The position numbers were made by a program, and so were the translations under genes. Shown here piece after piece: positions 10,104-18,727 of a stretch of DNA of 64,000 nt. Source of the DNA: Lytechinus pictus (lineage: Eukaryota > Echinodermata > Echinoidea > Temnopleuroida > Toxopneustidae); assembly GCF_037042905.1 (NCBI RefSeq), contig NC_087252.1:14627201-14691200 (forward strand), in the 5' to 3' direction. Position 1 is the first letter of the stretch. Each line of letters begins with the position of its first letter. The notes beneath the pieces are model-generated. The model saw nothing but the letters and a program-made list of their open reading frames with translations. It searched no databases and had not been told where the DNA came from.

Positions 10104-10534
10104 AGCGCGATTACGATATACACTCCTACCGACGGCAGTATGGAGAAGGCGATCCGGTCTACATCTTGGACACCGCCAAGGTCAAGGGTAAGTGTAAGAA
10201 GTTAAGCCGTCCTTGGAAGGGCCCGGGCAAGGTGGTTAAGCAGTTAACGCCTGATCTATATCGGGTAAAACTGCGAAATTCAATATCAACCGTCCATCAG
10301 GACAGGCTGAAGCCGTGCCGCGACCGCGAGGTTCCCGACTGGTGTCAGGGGTCAGATGAAGTGGATGCGGAGACGCTCTACTGCCTCTGCCATCAGTCCT
10401 ATGATGAAACCAGGTTCATGATCGGCTGCGACAAGTGCGACGACTGGTTTCATGGGGATTGCGTGGGCGTGACCCCAGGGGAGAATCTTAACATTGACAA
10501 GTATTACTGCCCCCCTTGCTCGAGTAAGGGGTGA
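10100..10534 (+). CDS. Integrase C-terminal GPY/F-like module and PHD finger
   Basis: Continues integrase in another frame; the frame is open from about 10065 ([10 protein letters not shown] before the ATG). Residues about 30-75 contain [20 protein letters not shown] and end with VHQDRLKPC, a GPY/F-type integrase tail. Residues about 95-140 form a complete C4HC3 PHD finger: C-x-C (YCLC), C-x2-C (CDKC), DDWFHGDC supplying the His and Cys, and a final C-x2-C (CPPC) just before the stop. The pattern [13 protein letters not shown] closely resembles H3K4-methyl readers such as CFP1 and PHF8-type fingers, including the conserved Met and Trp of the aromatic-cage region. I infer a chromatin-targeting role for the integrase, analogous to chromodomains in chromoviruses. 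Confidence 0.9.
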   Translation: MKRDYDIHSYRRQYGEGDPVYILDTAKVKGKCKKLSRPWKGPGKVVKQLTPDLYRVKLRNSISTVHQDRLKPCRDREVPDWCQGSDEVDAETLYCLCHQSYDETRFMIGCDKCDDWFHGDCVGVTPGENLNIDKYYCPPCSSKG

Positions 10535-10671
10535 GGGAGGGTTGGTGTTTCCGGGTGGGTACCTTGTTCTCGTTGGGGCGTAATGGTCCTGGGATACTAA
10601 GGTGTAGTTTTCAATGGGATAATACTTTTCTAACCACCTCTTTTGTGATTGCAGGATACTTATCATACTTT

Positions 10672-10700
10672 TCTGGTCTCCCTTTTTGTCTTTTCTGCAG
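10672..10700 (+). promoter_or_regulatory. Strong 3' splice acceptor immediately before ORF3
   Basis: A pyrimidine-rich run (tctccctttttgtcttttc) ends in TGCAG at 10700, and the next base begins ATGGAGG, the start of ORF3. A weaker acceptor-like site (cctcttttgtgattgcag) ends at about 10653. The arrangement suggests ORF3 is made from a spliced subgenomic RNA, as env is in errantiviruses and retroviruses. The donor would be in the missing 5' leader. Confidence 0.65.
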
Positions 10701-12725
10701 ATGGAGGAAGTGGTAAATCTTCCGTTACCCTCTGAGGGGGAACTTGAGGGCTCTATTGGAGAGGAGGACAGCTTGATCTCTTCTCTGGGCCAGACTGACC
10801 TTGGGACAGGTGTCCAGGACCAAGGCGAAGGGGTAGAACCCGCCCCTTCACAGGTAATGGGGGCTAAGGAGCCGGTCACGGTTCCATCAGCCACTGGGGA
10901 CATTGCGGGGGCCCAAGCGGCACCCAGCAAAGGGGGAGCTGTGCGAGCGCCTCCGGGGTTTGAGGACATGGAGGGGATAAATCGGCCCCTCCATGAGAAG
11001 CAAATGCGCGGTTTGGAGGCGTTGGAGTGGCTCCTGCGGGGCCAACTCCTTCCATGTCCGGGCACAATTGTTAGGATGGCCCAATCTGGGCTACCCTGGG
11101 ACTTGGTCCTGGGGTTTGTGGATAGGGCGTATGCGCGTGCTGTGGAGATGGCGGATGCTGGTTGGGTCCGCTGTCTACACGAATACCTCGGGGGACGGTT
11201 GTCCCCAGATCAATATAGGGACCGGTTCCCTTTACTGGACGGAGGGGGTGAGAATGATGGGTCGGTGTTTTTTGACCCCGACACTCCATGGTGGGAACCC
11301 GCCATGGAGAGACAGCGTCGCTTCCCTCGAGGTCTGGCATACATGCCTCACCTTGAGGGGAGGATATCCGCGGCGAAAACATCGGCGCCATGGTTCCAGG
11401 GCCAGCAGGTTCCTGAGGCCTCGACCGCGACGTGCGATTCGGAGCAGGCGGGACTTAGTCCGGAAACTGCTCTGATTACTCCGGAAGCCGCCCCCAATCC
11501 AGAGGAGGCTATGGATACCGGGGTGCCAGCTGCGGCGTCTGAAGCTCCGCCTCCAGATTATCAGGAGGTCCCATTCAAGGACACAAAGGTCCCAGAAGCC
11601 CAGGCTGGGGAATCGTCTATGGGGGGTAGGTCCATCATGCACGAAAAGAGGGAGGCGGGAAGGCGGGGCTGGGCAGGGGCACCTGCCAGCCCGGGTAAAC
11701 GCGCGCTAAGCGGGGCTATTGGAGGGCCGGCTCACAAGCGGAAGGCGAGGGGACCTTGTCCTCTTTGTCAGCAGCGGCCTCACCACAAACTGAAGGTACA
11801 TGTATATCGCCACATGCCTTCTGCACTCCGTTTGGGGCTGGACAGACCCGCTGGGGAGGAGTTCCCTCTCCTGGAGGTAATGGGGTGTCTCCGTTTCTTG
11901 GCCCAGTGTTTTACAGGCAGTCCCGACCTGGACGCACTGGTTAGGTTTGTGAATAGAAAAGCCCCCGATAATTGGAATTGGTATATTCCGCCGTCCATGG
12001 AGGAGGAGATGTTCCGCTTCCTGGAACAGCTGGGAGCATCCCGGCCCAGCCGTATTTCGGTGCGGCCCCTAAACTCTGTTGCCGCGTTACTCCACTGGCG
12101 CGTTTTAGCATTTCAGGTGGGGCAGCTTACTGAGGAAGAACTTCATCAGTTGCACCACCTTGGGGGTTCCAGTGCCCCTGAGAAGGAGGAGGCTATGCCA
12201 GTCGAACCTGCGCAACCCAAACCGGCGGGGGGCACAAATCCCCCGAAGCCGGTAGTAAGGCAGAAGAGGCCCACATCATCTGGGCGTGGCAGGGATTATG
12301 TCCCAGCTTATTCGGCTCTGGCTGCAGCAGGCGCGCCACCAGCTGCTAAAGGGGGGGTATCGGCTACCCCTGCGGCACCAAAGGGCTCGGTTCCGACCCG
12401 GGTTTGGAGACGAACCCAGGGACTTACCCCGGAGGCTGGGCGCGTTTCTTTCGCGGAAGTCGCGGCAAATCCCCCCATACCTCTGGCTGTTGACAGCCAT
12501 TTCCACCTAGACTTCCTGGAGGGTCGTCTTGGAAAGAAGGGCTGGAGGTGTGCTGAGCTGACGTCGGGCAGGGAGCCTCGGGTCCCAGTCCGTCTGGTCG
12601 GGGGTGTCGCGAATTTCTGTGATCCCGCAGGTATAAGAATATCGTGTTCCCGGAGGGTCGTAACTGGAAGGTCTCCGTGGGGGTACTCCCCCGCTTTGAT
12701 TCCAGTTTCGAAGAAGCCGACTTAG
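10701..12725 (+). CDS. Retroelement ORF3: acidic/Pro-rich protein, C2H2-like finger, start of TatD domain
   Basis: The ATG is chosen because it directly follows a strong splice acceptor; the frame itself is open from 10686. Residues 1-100 are acidic and Pro/Gly-rich, probably disordered. Residues ~105-190 are more globular (LEALEWLLRGQLLPCPG). A second low-complexity acidic region follows. A C2H2-like finger lies at residue ~353 (CPLC...HVYRH). A Leu/Trp-rich block and a basic Pro/Ala-rich stretch come next. At residue ~598 DSHFHLDFL is the HxH metal-binding start of a TatD-family metal-dependent nuclease. Past about 12632 the frame leaves the family pattern; the TatD domain continues in the -1 frame at 12632-13285. 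No envelope features (signal peptide or transmembrane segment) are visible, although the ORF occupies the env position. Confidence 0.85.
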   Translation: MEEVVNLPLPSEGELEGSIGEEDSLISSLGQTDLGTGVQDQGEGVEPAPSQVMGAKEPVTVPSATGDIAGAQAAPSKGGAVRAPPGFEDMEGINRPLHEKQMRGLEALEWLLRGQLLPCPGTIVRMAQSGLPWDLVLGFVDRAYARAVEMADAGWVRCLHEYLGGRLSPDQYRDRFPLLDGGGENDGSVFFDPDTPWWEPAMERQRRFPRGLAYMPHLEGRISAAKTSAPWFQGQQVPEASTATCDSEQAGLSPETALITPEAAPNPEEAMDTGVPAAASEAPPPDYQEVPFKDTKVPEAQAGESSMGGRSIMHEKREAGRRGWAGAPASPGKRALSGAIGGPAHKRKARGPCPLCQQRPHHKLKVHVYRHMPSALRLGLDRPAGEEFPLLEVMGCLRFLAQCFTGSPDLDALVRFVNRKAPDNWNWYIPPSMEEEMFRFLEQLGASRPSRISVRPLNSVAALLHWRVLAFQVGQLTEEELHQLHHLGGSSAPEKEEAMPVEPAQPKPAGGTNPPKPVVRQKRPTSSGRGRDYVPAYSALAAAGAPPAAKGGVSATPAAPKGSVPTRVWRRTQGLTPEAGRVSFAEVAANPPIPLAVDSHFHLDFLEGRLGKKGWRCAELTSGREPRVPVRLVGGVANFCDPAGIRISCSRRVVTGRSPWGYSPALIPVSKKPT

Positions 12726-13285
12726 ACGCCATGGGCCGATTGGCTTGTGACCCTAAGACCAGCGCGCTCGGGGAGATTGGTTTGGACTACTCTCTCCCAC
12801 CCTCCACGTGGTCGAAGCAGTTGCTTGTCTATACGTCCATCCTAGAGCAGATCGGGGCTACTGGCAAAGTCCTCGTACTGCATTTGCGGGGACAAGACGG
12901 TAACACTTCCGATGTCCCCTCTAGGATCGTTAGAGAAGCGACCAGAACGAGGGTCAACAGACATCAGCGGATTCACATCCACTGTTGTACCCTTGGACCT
13001 CTAGAGGTCGAGGCTTGGGGGAAAGTTTTCCCCCATACCTACTTTAGCTTCGGCTGCAAGGTGAAACATTTCACTGGGGAGCAGCTGGACGCATTGAGGC
13101 AGGTTCCTCTTCCTAAGCTATTGCTGGAGACGGATTCTCCATATCTCCCCGTAGGGGGGGTCAAATTTATGACCCCTGCATACACCGGGGAGGTGGGAGA
13201 ACTTGTCGCCTCAGCTCGGCGCGTAAGTTTTCTCACCCTCATGGAGCATGCCCGGATTAATCATCTGGCGCTCTATGGGGTGTAG
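12632..13285 (+). CDS. TatD-type deoxyribonuclease domain, C-terminal part of ORF3
   Basis: About 217 codons. After the frameshift the frame keeps all later TatD signatures in order: LGEIGLDYS (metal-binding Glu), VLVLHLRGQD (first His), IHIHCCTLG (His-Cys of the HCF.G motif), and LLLETDSPYLP (final catalytic Asp). Together with DSHFHLDFL upstream, the domain spans ~260 residues, normal for TatD/TATDN enzymes, which are metal-dependent 3'-5' exonucleases or AP endonucleases. 'FCDPAG' just before the break and 'YKNIVFP' just after fit a single -1 shift at 12627-12634. This could be a one-base deletion in this copy or, less likely, programmed frameshifting. It resembles the TATDN2-like proteins that are abundant in marine invertebrate gene sets; I infer those are largely from such elements. 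Confidence 0.88.
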   Translation, partial: YKNIVFPEGRNWKVSVGVLPRFDSSFEEADLDAMGRLACDPKTSALGEIGLDYSLPPSTWSKQLLVYTSILEQIGATGKVLVLHLRGQDGNTSDVPSRIVREATRTRVNRHQRIHIHCCTLGPLEVEAWGKVFPHTYFSFGCKVKHFTGEQLDALRQVPLPKLLLETDSPYLPVGGVKFMTPAYTGEVGELVASARRVSFLTLMEHARINHLALYGV

Positions 13286-13817
13286 TGAGGGTAGGAAAGG
13301 GGAATGGAGGAGCTTTGTCCTCCATTTTTTCCGGAGGGATTCCGATTCCCTTTGCATTTTTTGGGTTACGTTTGCGCGTTAAGGATCCTACATGTTTTTT
13401 CTGTGTGGGGGGAGACCAACTGAGTCGCCTCCTCTCTATGTCTCTTGTGTTCTTTTGTCACTGTTTTTTAATGTCTTTTTTGTATATTTAAGCCATGTAG
13501 GGAATGCTTCATGGTCCGCTTTGGAGGGGAGTGTTTTAAATGGCCCTTTCCGTGTAATGGCAGCGCTGACGCCCCCTTCCTGCACCTGGGGGACCTAGGT
13601 TGGGTACTGGTGCTCCAGTTTTCCAAGGAGCATTGTGTACATAAAAGACCAAAGGGAATTTTTAAATGGGCTTGTATTTACTCATGCCCAGCCGGGAGAT
13701 AAGGTCTCCTGGTTGGGGTGCCTAGGGAGTGGAAAATTTTTTCCTCCCTCTGCCTGGTATCTGGTTTGGATGGCGTCCATGGGGGTTAGAAACTCGAGGG
13801 ACCGAGTTTTATAGAAC
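13286..13817 (+). other. Retroelement 3' untranslated region
   Basis: No gene between the TatD stop and the polypurine tract. The small frames here have no motif. Confidence 0.6.
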
Positions 13818-13834
13818 GGGGGGGGGGGGGGGAC
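13818..13834 (+). promoter_or_regulatory. Polypurine tract
   Basis: A run of about 15 G followed by AC lies directly before the TGTTGTAG start of the LTR-like block, the expected place for the plus-strand primer. Confidence 0.6.
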
Positions 13835-14084
13835 TGTTGTAGTAAGTCAACCCCACCCCCATACAGGTCTACTACTGAGGGGGCCACCGAGAGAGGGCGC
13901 TAGGCCACTTGAGACGCCGGAAGACTGAGATCATCGTATTTGAAGCTGCTATTGAACTGAACCACACTCACCTGAGAAGTCTTTCCAGAAAACACAGGTA
14001 ATTCACTGGTTTTCTGGGCTTTGCTTCATAATACCATAACCTAGCGGTCAATCTAGGGGCACGACCGCTACACCAGCATCAACA
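13835..14084 (+). repeat. LTR-like block, 250 bp, TG...CA
   Basis: It begins TGTTGTAGTAAGTCAACC after the polypurine tract and ends CATCAACA, so it has the TG...CA termini of LTRs. No second copy is in the window because the element is 5'-truncated, so the call rests on position, termini and the PBS-like motif that follows. 250 bp is short but within the range for gypsy elements. Confidence 0.6.
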
Positions 14085-14102
14085 TGGGGGCTCACCCATT
14101 CG
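14085..14102 (+). other. Primer-binding-site-like motif directly after the LTR
   Basis: TGGGGGCTCACCCATTCG follows the LTR end without spacer. Its first nine bases match the complement of a tRNA-Pro 3' end (TGG plus GGGCTC), as used by murine leukaemia virus; the rest diverges. A PBS belongs after a 5' LTR, so its presence after the 3' LTR hints at a second, tandem element copy that has been lost. Confidence 0.4.
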
Positions 14103-15298
14103 AGAAGATCGTTCATACCATAATTCCTGCATCACAGCCCCACTTTTGCTTTCAGAATTCTGTCTAGCATTCAATGTCTTGACATGAATTTCAGACACGG
14201 GAATATGGGAAGGTTCAAGATACAAGTAATTTGCGATTTTGTTCAGGTGTTTTTCTTGTCTGCTTTGAACCACTACCGGTAGTTCTCAGTACGTGTGTGG
14301 CGGTATCTTACAGACAGCAAATAGGAAAAAAAATGCTAGTACCGGTATACCGTATTTTCAATGGGAGCTCTGGGCGGGAATAAAATGAATAATAATAATT
14401 TTTAAAAATAAAAAGTCGGAAGGAATGAAGACGGGGATTGAAGATTGATTTTAAGATGATGGATGATAGAGAGAAATGAAGGAAAGGCAAATGAAAGAAA
14501 TTGGAGTTTAAAACACAGAGAAAAAAGGTAACGTGGGGAAATGATAAAGAGAAGAAATTTAAGAGCAAGAATGAGATGAAGAGAGATAGGAGTTTGAGAT
14601 AAATAATTTTTCTTTCTTTCTTGCATATTAAGAAAAAAAAATGAAAAATAAGGAAATGAACGAAAGGATAAAGAGGAAAATTATAGATTGATTTTAAGAT
14701 GAAGAATGACAAAGAAAAAAAATGCTCGTTCATAACGCCATTAGGCCTTCTTTTTCTGTTCCAAAATTTGCTTAATGCGTGACAGAAAACATCAAAATAA
14801 TAATACAGGTAATCAATAAATGAGTCAAATTGAAATTATGACATGAAGTTCATGAAACTTTCTTCCGTTTACCTCCCTCGTCATGGCACAAAATTGTCAA
14901 ATAATACCAATAATTTGTCAAACATTATAACAGCCACAGAAAGGTAAAGCGCCAGCTTACGTTGACGTTGCGATAAACATGTGCGGCTAGCCGCACCGTG
15001 CTGTTCGGTCGATTGTCGATTAGCGTCTGAACTTTGCCGCGTTGACTAATAAATGACAACAAAGACAAAGTCACACCATTCAAAATGTCAGTTTCATGAA
15101 GGTAGGTGCGTTTGTTACCGTAATCTAACTTTGAGGGACATTTACGGTAGATACCGGTAGTCATAGTTGCTTCCTTTTTACATCCGCGGCTCATGCCCCT
15201 CTAAACGGCATTGCCCCAAGCGGCTATGCTCGGCCACCCGACGCGAGTTGTAAACTGGTAGTGGTATCGGGCCGAGATTGGCTTGGCTCAGATCTATC
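14103..15298. other. AT-rich region, no supported gene
   Basis: 14390-14730 is purine-rich (gaaa/ggaa) on the plus strand and produces Phe/Leu-rich shadow ORFs on the minus strand. 'taccggta' motifs recur at 14275, 14338 and 15150. 14930-15190 has moderately higher GC and no recognisable protein. Confidence 0.4.
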
Positions 15299-15368
15299 AC
15301 CGTGTATAAACCGCACCCCCGACTTTTGATTCTGTCCCGCCGAGAAAAAGGTGCGGTTAATACACGTT
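15299..15368. mobile_element. Short terminal-inverted-repeat element (~70 bp)
   Basis: cgtgtataaaccgcac (15301-15316) is inverted as gtgcggttaatacacg (15351-15366) with one mismatch. Small size and perfect ends suggest a very short MITE or its internal-deletion product. Confidence 0.5.
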
Positions 15369-15379
15369 ACTTACGGTAT

Positions 15380-15700
15380 GCAGAAACTTAGGTGAAAATC
15401 TGAAAGATAAGAGGAGAATCTCCAAAAACAAAACTGAGCAAGCTCGGTATCATTGTTCGCAAAGGAGTGAAGAGCAGAAAGGTTATGACGATGAGAGGGC
15501 AAAGTTAACAGCTCAGTAAGCAGATCGTGAACAAGAACATGGGGAACTTTGACGTGAACTTGATTAATGGGGGATCAATAAATAAGGACCTTTGAAGATG
15601 GATGCTTCACTTCTGATATTGATGTTGTGTGTTATGAACTCATATCTCGAGGTGTTGGCTCAAAGCATGTGTCAGATATTATCCGATTAGTACTGAAAAA
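15380..15700 (+). pseudogene. Transposon remnant, first copy of a direct duplication
   Basis: A decayed sequence sharing long blocks with 16240-16510 (for example aagctcggtatcattgtt, gatattatccgat and tctcgaggtgttggctcaaag). The translated phrase ELISRGVGSKHVSDIIRLVLKN resembles, from memory, a transposon-encoded protein of marine invertebrates. No intact frame survives. Confidence 0.45.
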
Positions 15701-16239
15701 TCAGAGCATTTACAAGCATTTGGAACAGCATGGAGAAGATCCTGGAGACAAAGGAGAAATCCAAACTTTCATGGACAAGGACAATATGGCAAATCAGGAG
15801 ATGGATAGTAAGACCTTTTCTGAATGGTACCAGCCGCCTGTACCGATTGTCTCGCAAGCTCAAGTCTTCATGTTTTGAAAGCATAGAACTAATCTTAGAT
15901 CTAATTAAAAAATGTCATCAGAAGACGAGCAGCCACTACCAGGGCAGTCTGAGCGAGATGCTGGGAAAAGAAGGGGGACAACTATTTTGATGTCCTATTC
16001 AGGTATCAAGGGAGAGCTCGTGAGGCCATTGCTCCATTCGCCACCAATCGTGACAAAGGCAAAACAATTTTTTCAGATCTGCCAAGCTCAAGCAGGGAAT
16101 GTCATCTTCTGTATTTTGCAGAAAAATGGAATGAGTGGGTCGATCTGCCAGCCACATTTATGCTCGAGTCTACACTAAAAGTGTAGTGTGAGGAAGAAAA
16201 ATTATGCAACATGAAAACAGAAGTCAACATATTAACACA
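15701..16239. other. Transposon debris between duplicated copies
   Basis: Only short frames, 15627-15878 and 15912-16178, are open. They are not conserved in the second copy and look like continuation of the same decayed gene. Confidence 0.35.
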
Positions 16240-16998
16240 TGTGCAAAAACTTGGTGACAATCTGAAAGAAAAGAGAATCTCATTAAAAAAAATGAGAAAG
16301 CTCGGTATCATTGTTTGAAAAGGAGTGAAGAACAGAATGCAAAGTAAAAATCTGATTGAGCAGATCTTGAACAAGAACATGGTGAACTTAGCTGTGAACC
16401 TGATGAATGGAGGATAAATAAATAACAACTTTTGAGGATGGACGCTTCATGTTGTCTCGAGGTGTTGGCTCAAAGCCTGTGCCAGATATTATCCGATAAG
16501 ATCTCCAATGAGTTGCAAGCTATGATTGTGGTAGGCTCCCCAGAGCAAGTTTACTATGGCTTAATGGCCTTTGAACAAGCTACTTTGTCAAAGAAATCTG
16601 CAAAAATTGCAACAGAGAAAAATGATGTTCCAGTTGTGCTTCAACTACATGTGGACAGAATAGAAACAAAATCACATCCCCACATAGCAATGCTGGCTAG
16701 GACAGATATATAGGTATAGTTGGAATAAGTTTCTTTGAGGTTCAAACAGAAAGTTCAGAGAATCGACTCTCAGAGTTGATCAGTGCAACAGAGCAACTTC
16801 TATCAAGTTCTGATGAAACATGTGAGCAGGAGCAGCAAAAGGGAGGCAAATGCACTTCTGGCTATAATGGGAAAATACAAGACAGATGTATGGTCGATAA
16901 GAGTCACAGTGCTGCAAGAGCATTGGCAAAGAGAAGCATAGCCAAAAGAAATCAAACGCTTGGATTCACGAAGTGAGTCTGTGAAAGACAATATGACT
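16240..16998 (+). pseudogene. Transposon remnant, second copy
   Basis: 16240-16510 repeats 15380-15700 with indels. Downstream frames (16432-16713 and 16776-16976) may be later parts of the same protein, but they are short and broken. The 1.9-kb SWIM/THAP transposon is inserted right after. Confidence 0.4.
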
Positions 16999-17076
16999 AT
17001 AGAGGGTTCCCGTTGAGATCATAATCCCCATAGTAACGCTGCGCGTCGCCATGTTGGAGGACAATCCAGTTTCAAT

Positions 17077-17433
17077 ATGGCGGCTAGTCTAGTAAACACA
17101 CGTGAACGATACCCACCATCTACATATTTCAACGGTCTTGACGAGGCTTCAAAAGCGAGATATGAAGAGAAAATATATTTCATCGGTGGTGTCGACCCTT
17201 ACTCACTTCCAAAGAGAAGCTGGAGTGAAGATCCTGACAGTTTCCCAGCAATTTCGTACGCTGATATTTTCAATTTTGTGTTGTTCTCGCCAAGCCCAAA
17301 CACACTCGAAGATATACAATCGTATAAAAGCTTGGAAGCGTACAACCAGTCTGTAAACGGGGGGGAGGGGGGGGGGGTGAGGGACGTTTCTACTCCAAAC
17401 ACGGTAAAGCAGCTGATTATTGTGTATGGACGG
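17077..17433 (+). CDS. SWIM-domain protein, exon 1
   Basis: It starts MAASLVNTRERYPPSTYFNG. Then come KARYEEKIYFIGGVDPYSLP, ISYADIFNFVLFSPS and YKSLEAYNQSVNG, a pattern I recognise from the N-terminal part of SWIM-domain proteins common in cnidarian and echinoderm gene sets. A splice donor (cgg|gtaag) ends the exon at 17433. A G-rich run at 17359-17380 has probably slipped. In the listed frame the donor phase does not join the exon at 18110 cleanly, while the next frame would, so the gene may be broken here. Confidence 0.6.
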
Positions 17434-18109
17434 GTAAGAAATATTTATTTTTACTTCAATTAATGAGAAATGATTATGAATATGAATCATATAATGATTT
17501 CAATCAAGCTTCAAGCATCAAAATTTCTTTGCGGCGTACACAGCCATGCCAGCCGTGGCCGCTGCCCGCTTCGCATTCGGTTCCAGTGCAGTGGCAGCGC
17601 ACTGGAACCGATAGGCGTAATTACAAGAAGTTTGTGTGTGTTTGGCAAACTTTGAATCTTGAAAGAGAGGAAATTCCTACACAGGCAGTGTGACACCAAA
17701 AATTACAATTATCACACAGAAGTGCTGCCTGCTGGATCATTATTTCTAACAACATCCTCTCTGGCTAGTCTGAGCCTGACCCAAGATATCGGGTGAATGA
17801 ATGTGAAAGTGAGAGAGAAGATCTGCTGGATTCAGTGAATTGCTTTTTTAAAATGTACTGAGTATGACTGATGATTTTAAATTTGATGTTGATCGAGGCG
17901 ATGGGCAAATATCTGTGATACCCCATCTAAGTGCATGTAGAATGTGTAGTACATATACAGTATGTAATGTACCAGTACAAATTCTTTCTAGAAAATTATT
18001 CAACTTGTAGCCTTACATGTAGTACAATCCAAGCACACCATATGATTGTTTCAATTTTAAGTCATGCTAATGTACATTGTCTCATTTTGTCTGTTTATTT
18101 ATATCCAAG
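17434..18109 (+). other. Putative intron of the SWIM gene
   Basis: Bounded by a gtaag donor and a tttatttatatccaag acceptor. AT-rich, with one inverted phrase (ggttccagtgcagtgg...cactggaacc, 17578-17610), a perfect short hairpin. Confidence 0.5.
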
Positions 18110-18651
18110 TGATGCATTATCAGCGGTTGCGTGAAACGCCACTGAAACCGTGGATCGTTGCTGAGAAAGATGGGAAGGTGGTAGCAGCCCACTGTGACTG
18201 CATGGCGGGTCAGGGTGAAACCTGTACACATGTATGTGCCGTCTTGTTTTACCTGGAAACGAAGGTGAGAATCAGGGACTCCAAAACTGTGACACAGGAG
18301 GCAGCATATTGGAAAATGCCAAGTGCAAGGAGAGAAGTACAGTACATGCCTGTCCATAAGATTGATTTCACATCAGCACAATCACAAAAATGTAAATTGG
18401 ATGATCTTGTGCATGATAGTCAGGTGAGAAGCCCAAGTCACTGCCATACTGTACAACCTGCAGCTCCACAACCAACAGTCAACAAAATAAATGACTTGTT
18501 TACTGCACTGAACACATGTGGTAAAAAATCTGTGGTTTTGAGTGCGTTGCCTGGTCACTGCCAGGCATTCAAGCCTGCTGATAGTGCCTTCACTTTCCTC
18601 GCCTATCCTTCGAGAGTTCAAAGGTTTCCTCTCCTTCTCTTGTCACAATAG
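18110..18651 (+). CDS. SWIM-domain protein, exon 2 (zinc finger)
   Basis: Contains HYQRLRETPLKPWIVAEKDG and then the SWIM zinc-binding motif CDCMAGQGETCTHV (C-x-C...C-x-H). It continues with AYWKMPSARREVQYMPVHKI, as in the marine-invertebrate SWIM family. In that family a YqaJ-like exonuclease domain usually follows. Here the frame instead runs into the antisense THAP gene near 18590, so the nuclease part is missing. SWIM domains bind DNA or protein; the role in the element is inferred. Confidence 0.7.
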
Positions 18652-18727
18652 CTGGCAAACGGAAAAAGGACTTTTTGTCTCTGTTAGCCCTATTTCCACA
18701 TTTGTACATAGCACAAAAGTTTGGCAT
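18593..18727 (-). CDS. THAP-type zinc-finger N-terminus
   Basis: Starting at the internal Met the minus strand reads MPNFCAMYKCGNRANRDKKS followed by FFRLPAI...GEETFELSKDRR. The C-x4-C pair, the FxRLP motif and the basic end match the first half of a THAP domain. The second C-x2-H pair is not seen before the frame closes, so the domain is truncated or frameshifted. The upstream 29 codons of the longer frame are taken as 5' sequence because THAP domains start at the N-terminus. Confidence 0.7.

Larger units (their letters stand above)
6856..14084 (+). mobile_element. 5'-truncated Ty3/gypsy-type retroelement with PHD-integrase and TatD ORF
   Basis: Order of parts: protease fragment, reverse transcriptase, RNase H, integrase, GPY/F-like module, PHD finger, spacer with splice acceptor, a third ORF with a zinc finger and TatD nuclease, 3' untranslated part, polypurine tract, LTR. 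The RT-RNase H-integrase order is that of Ty3/gypsy (Metaviridae). Gag, the start of protease and the 5' LTR are missing, so the copy is truncated at about 6856 against the decayed transposase-like gene. Pol is broken by frameshifts near 7292, 8750-8820 and 10060, and the third ORF by one near 12632. GC content is higher than in the surrounding DNA. The copy looks inactive but not very old, because motifs are well kept. Confidence 0.9.

Noticed and set aside
10352-11065. Minus-strand 237-codon ORF opposite PHD and ORF3
   Set aside because: Antisense shadow; the plus strand carries a complete PHD finger and the ORF3 start.
10993-11642. Alternative plus and minus frames within ORF3
   Set aside because: Low-complexity Arg/Trp-rich products of other frames of a GC-rich gene.
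10701-12725. ORF3 as an envelope gene
   Set aside because: It has the env position and a splice acceptor, but no signal peptide, cleavage site or transmembrane segment; instead it has a zinc finger and a TatD domain.
14308-14733. 141-codon minus-strand ORF
   Set aside because: Phe/Leu/Ser-rich translation of purine-rich DNA; no membrane-protein family pattern.
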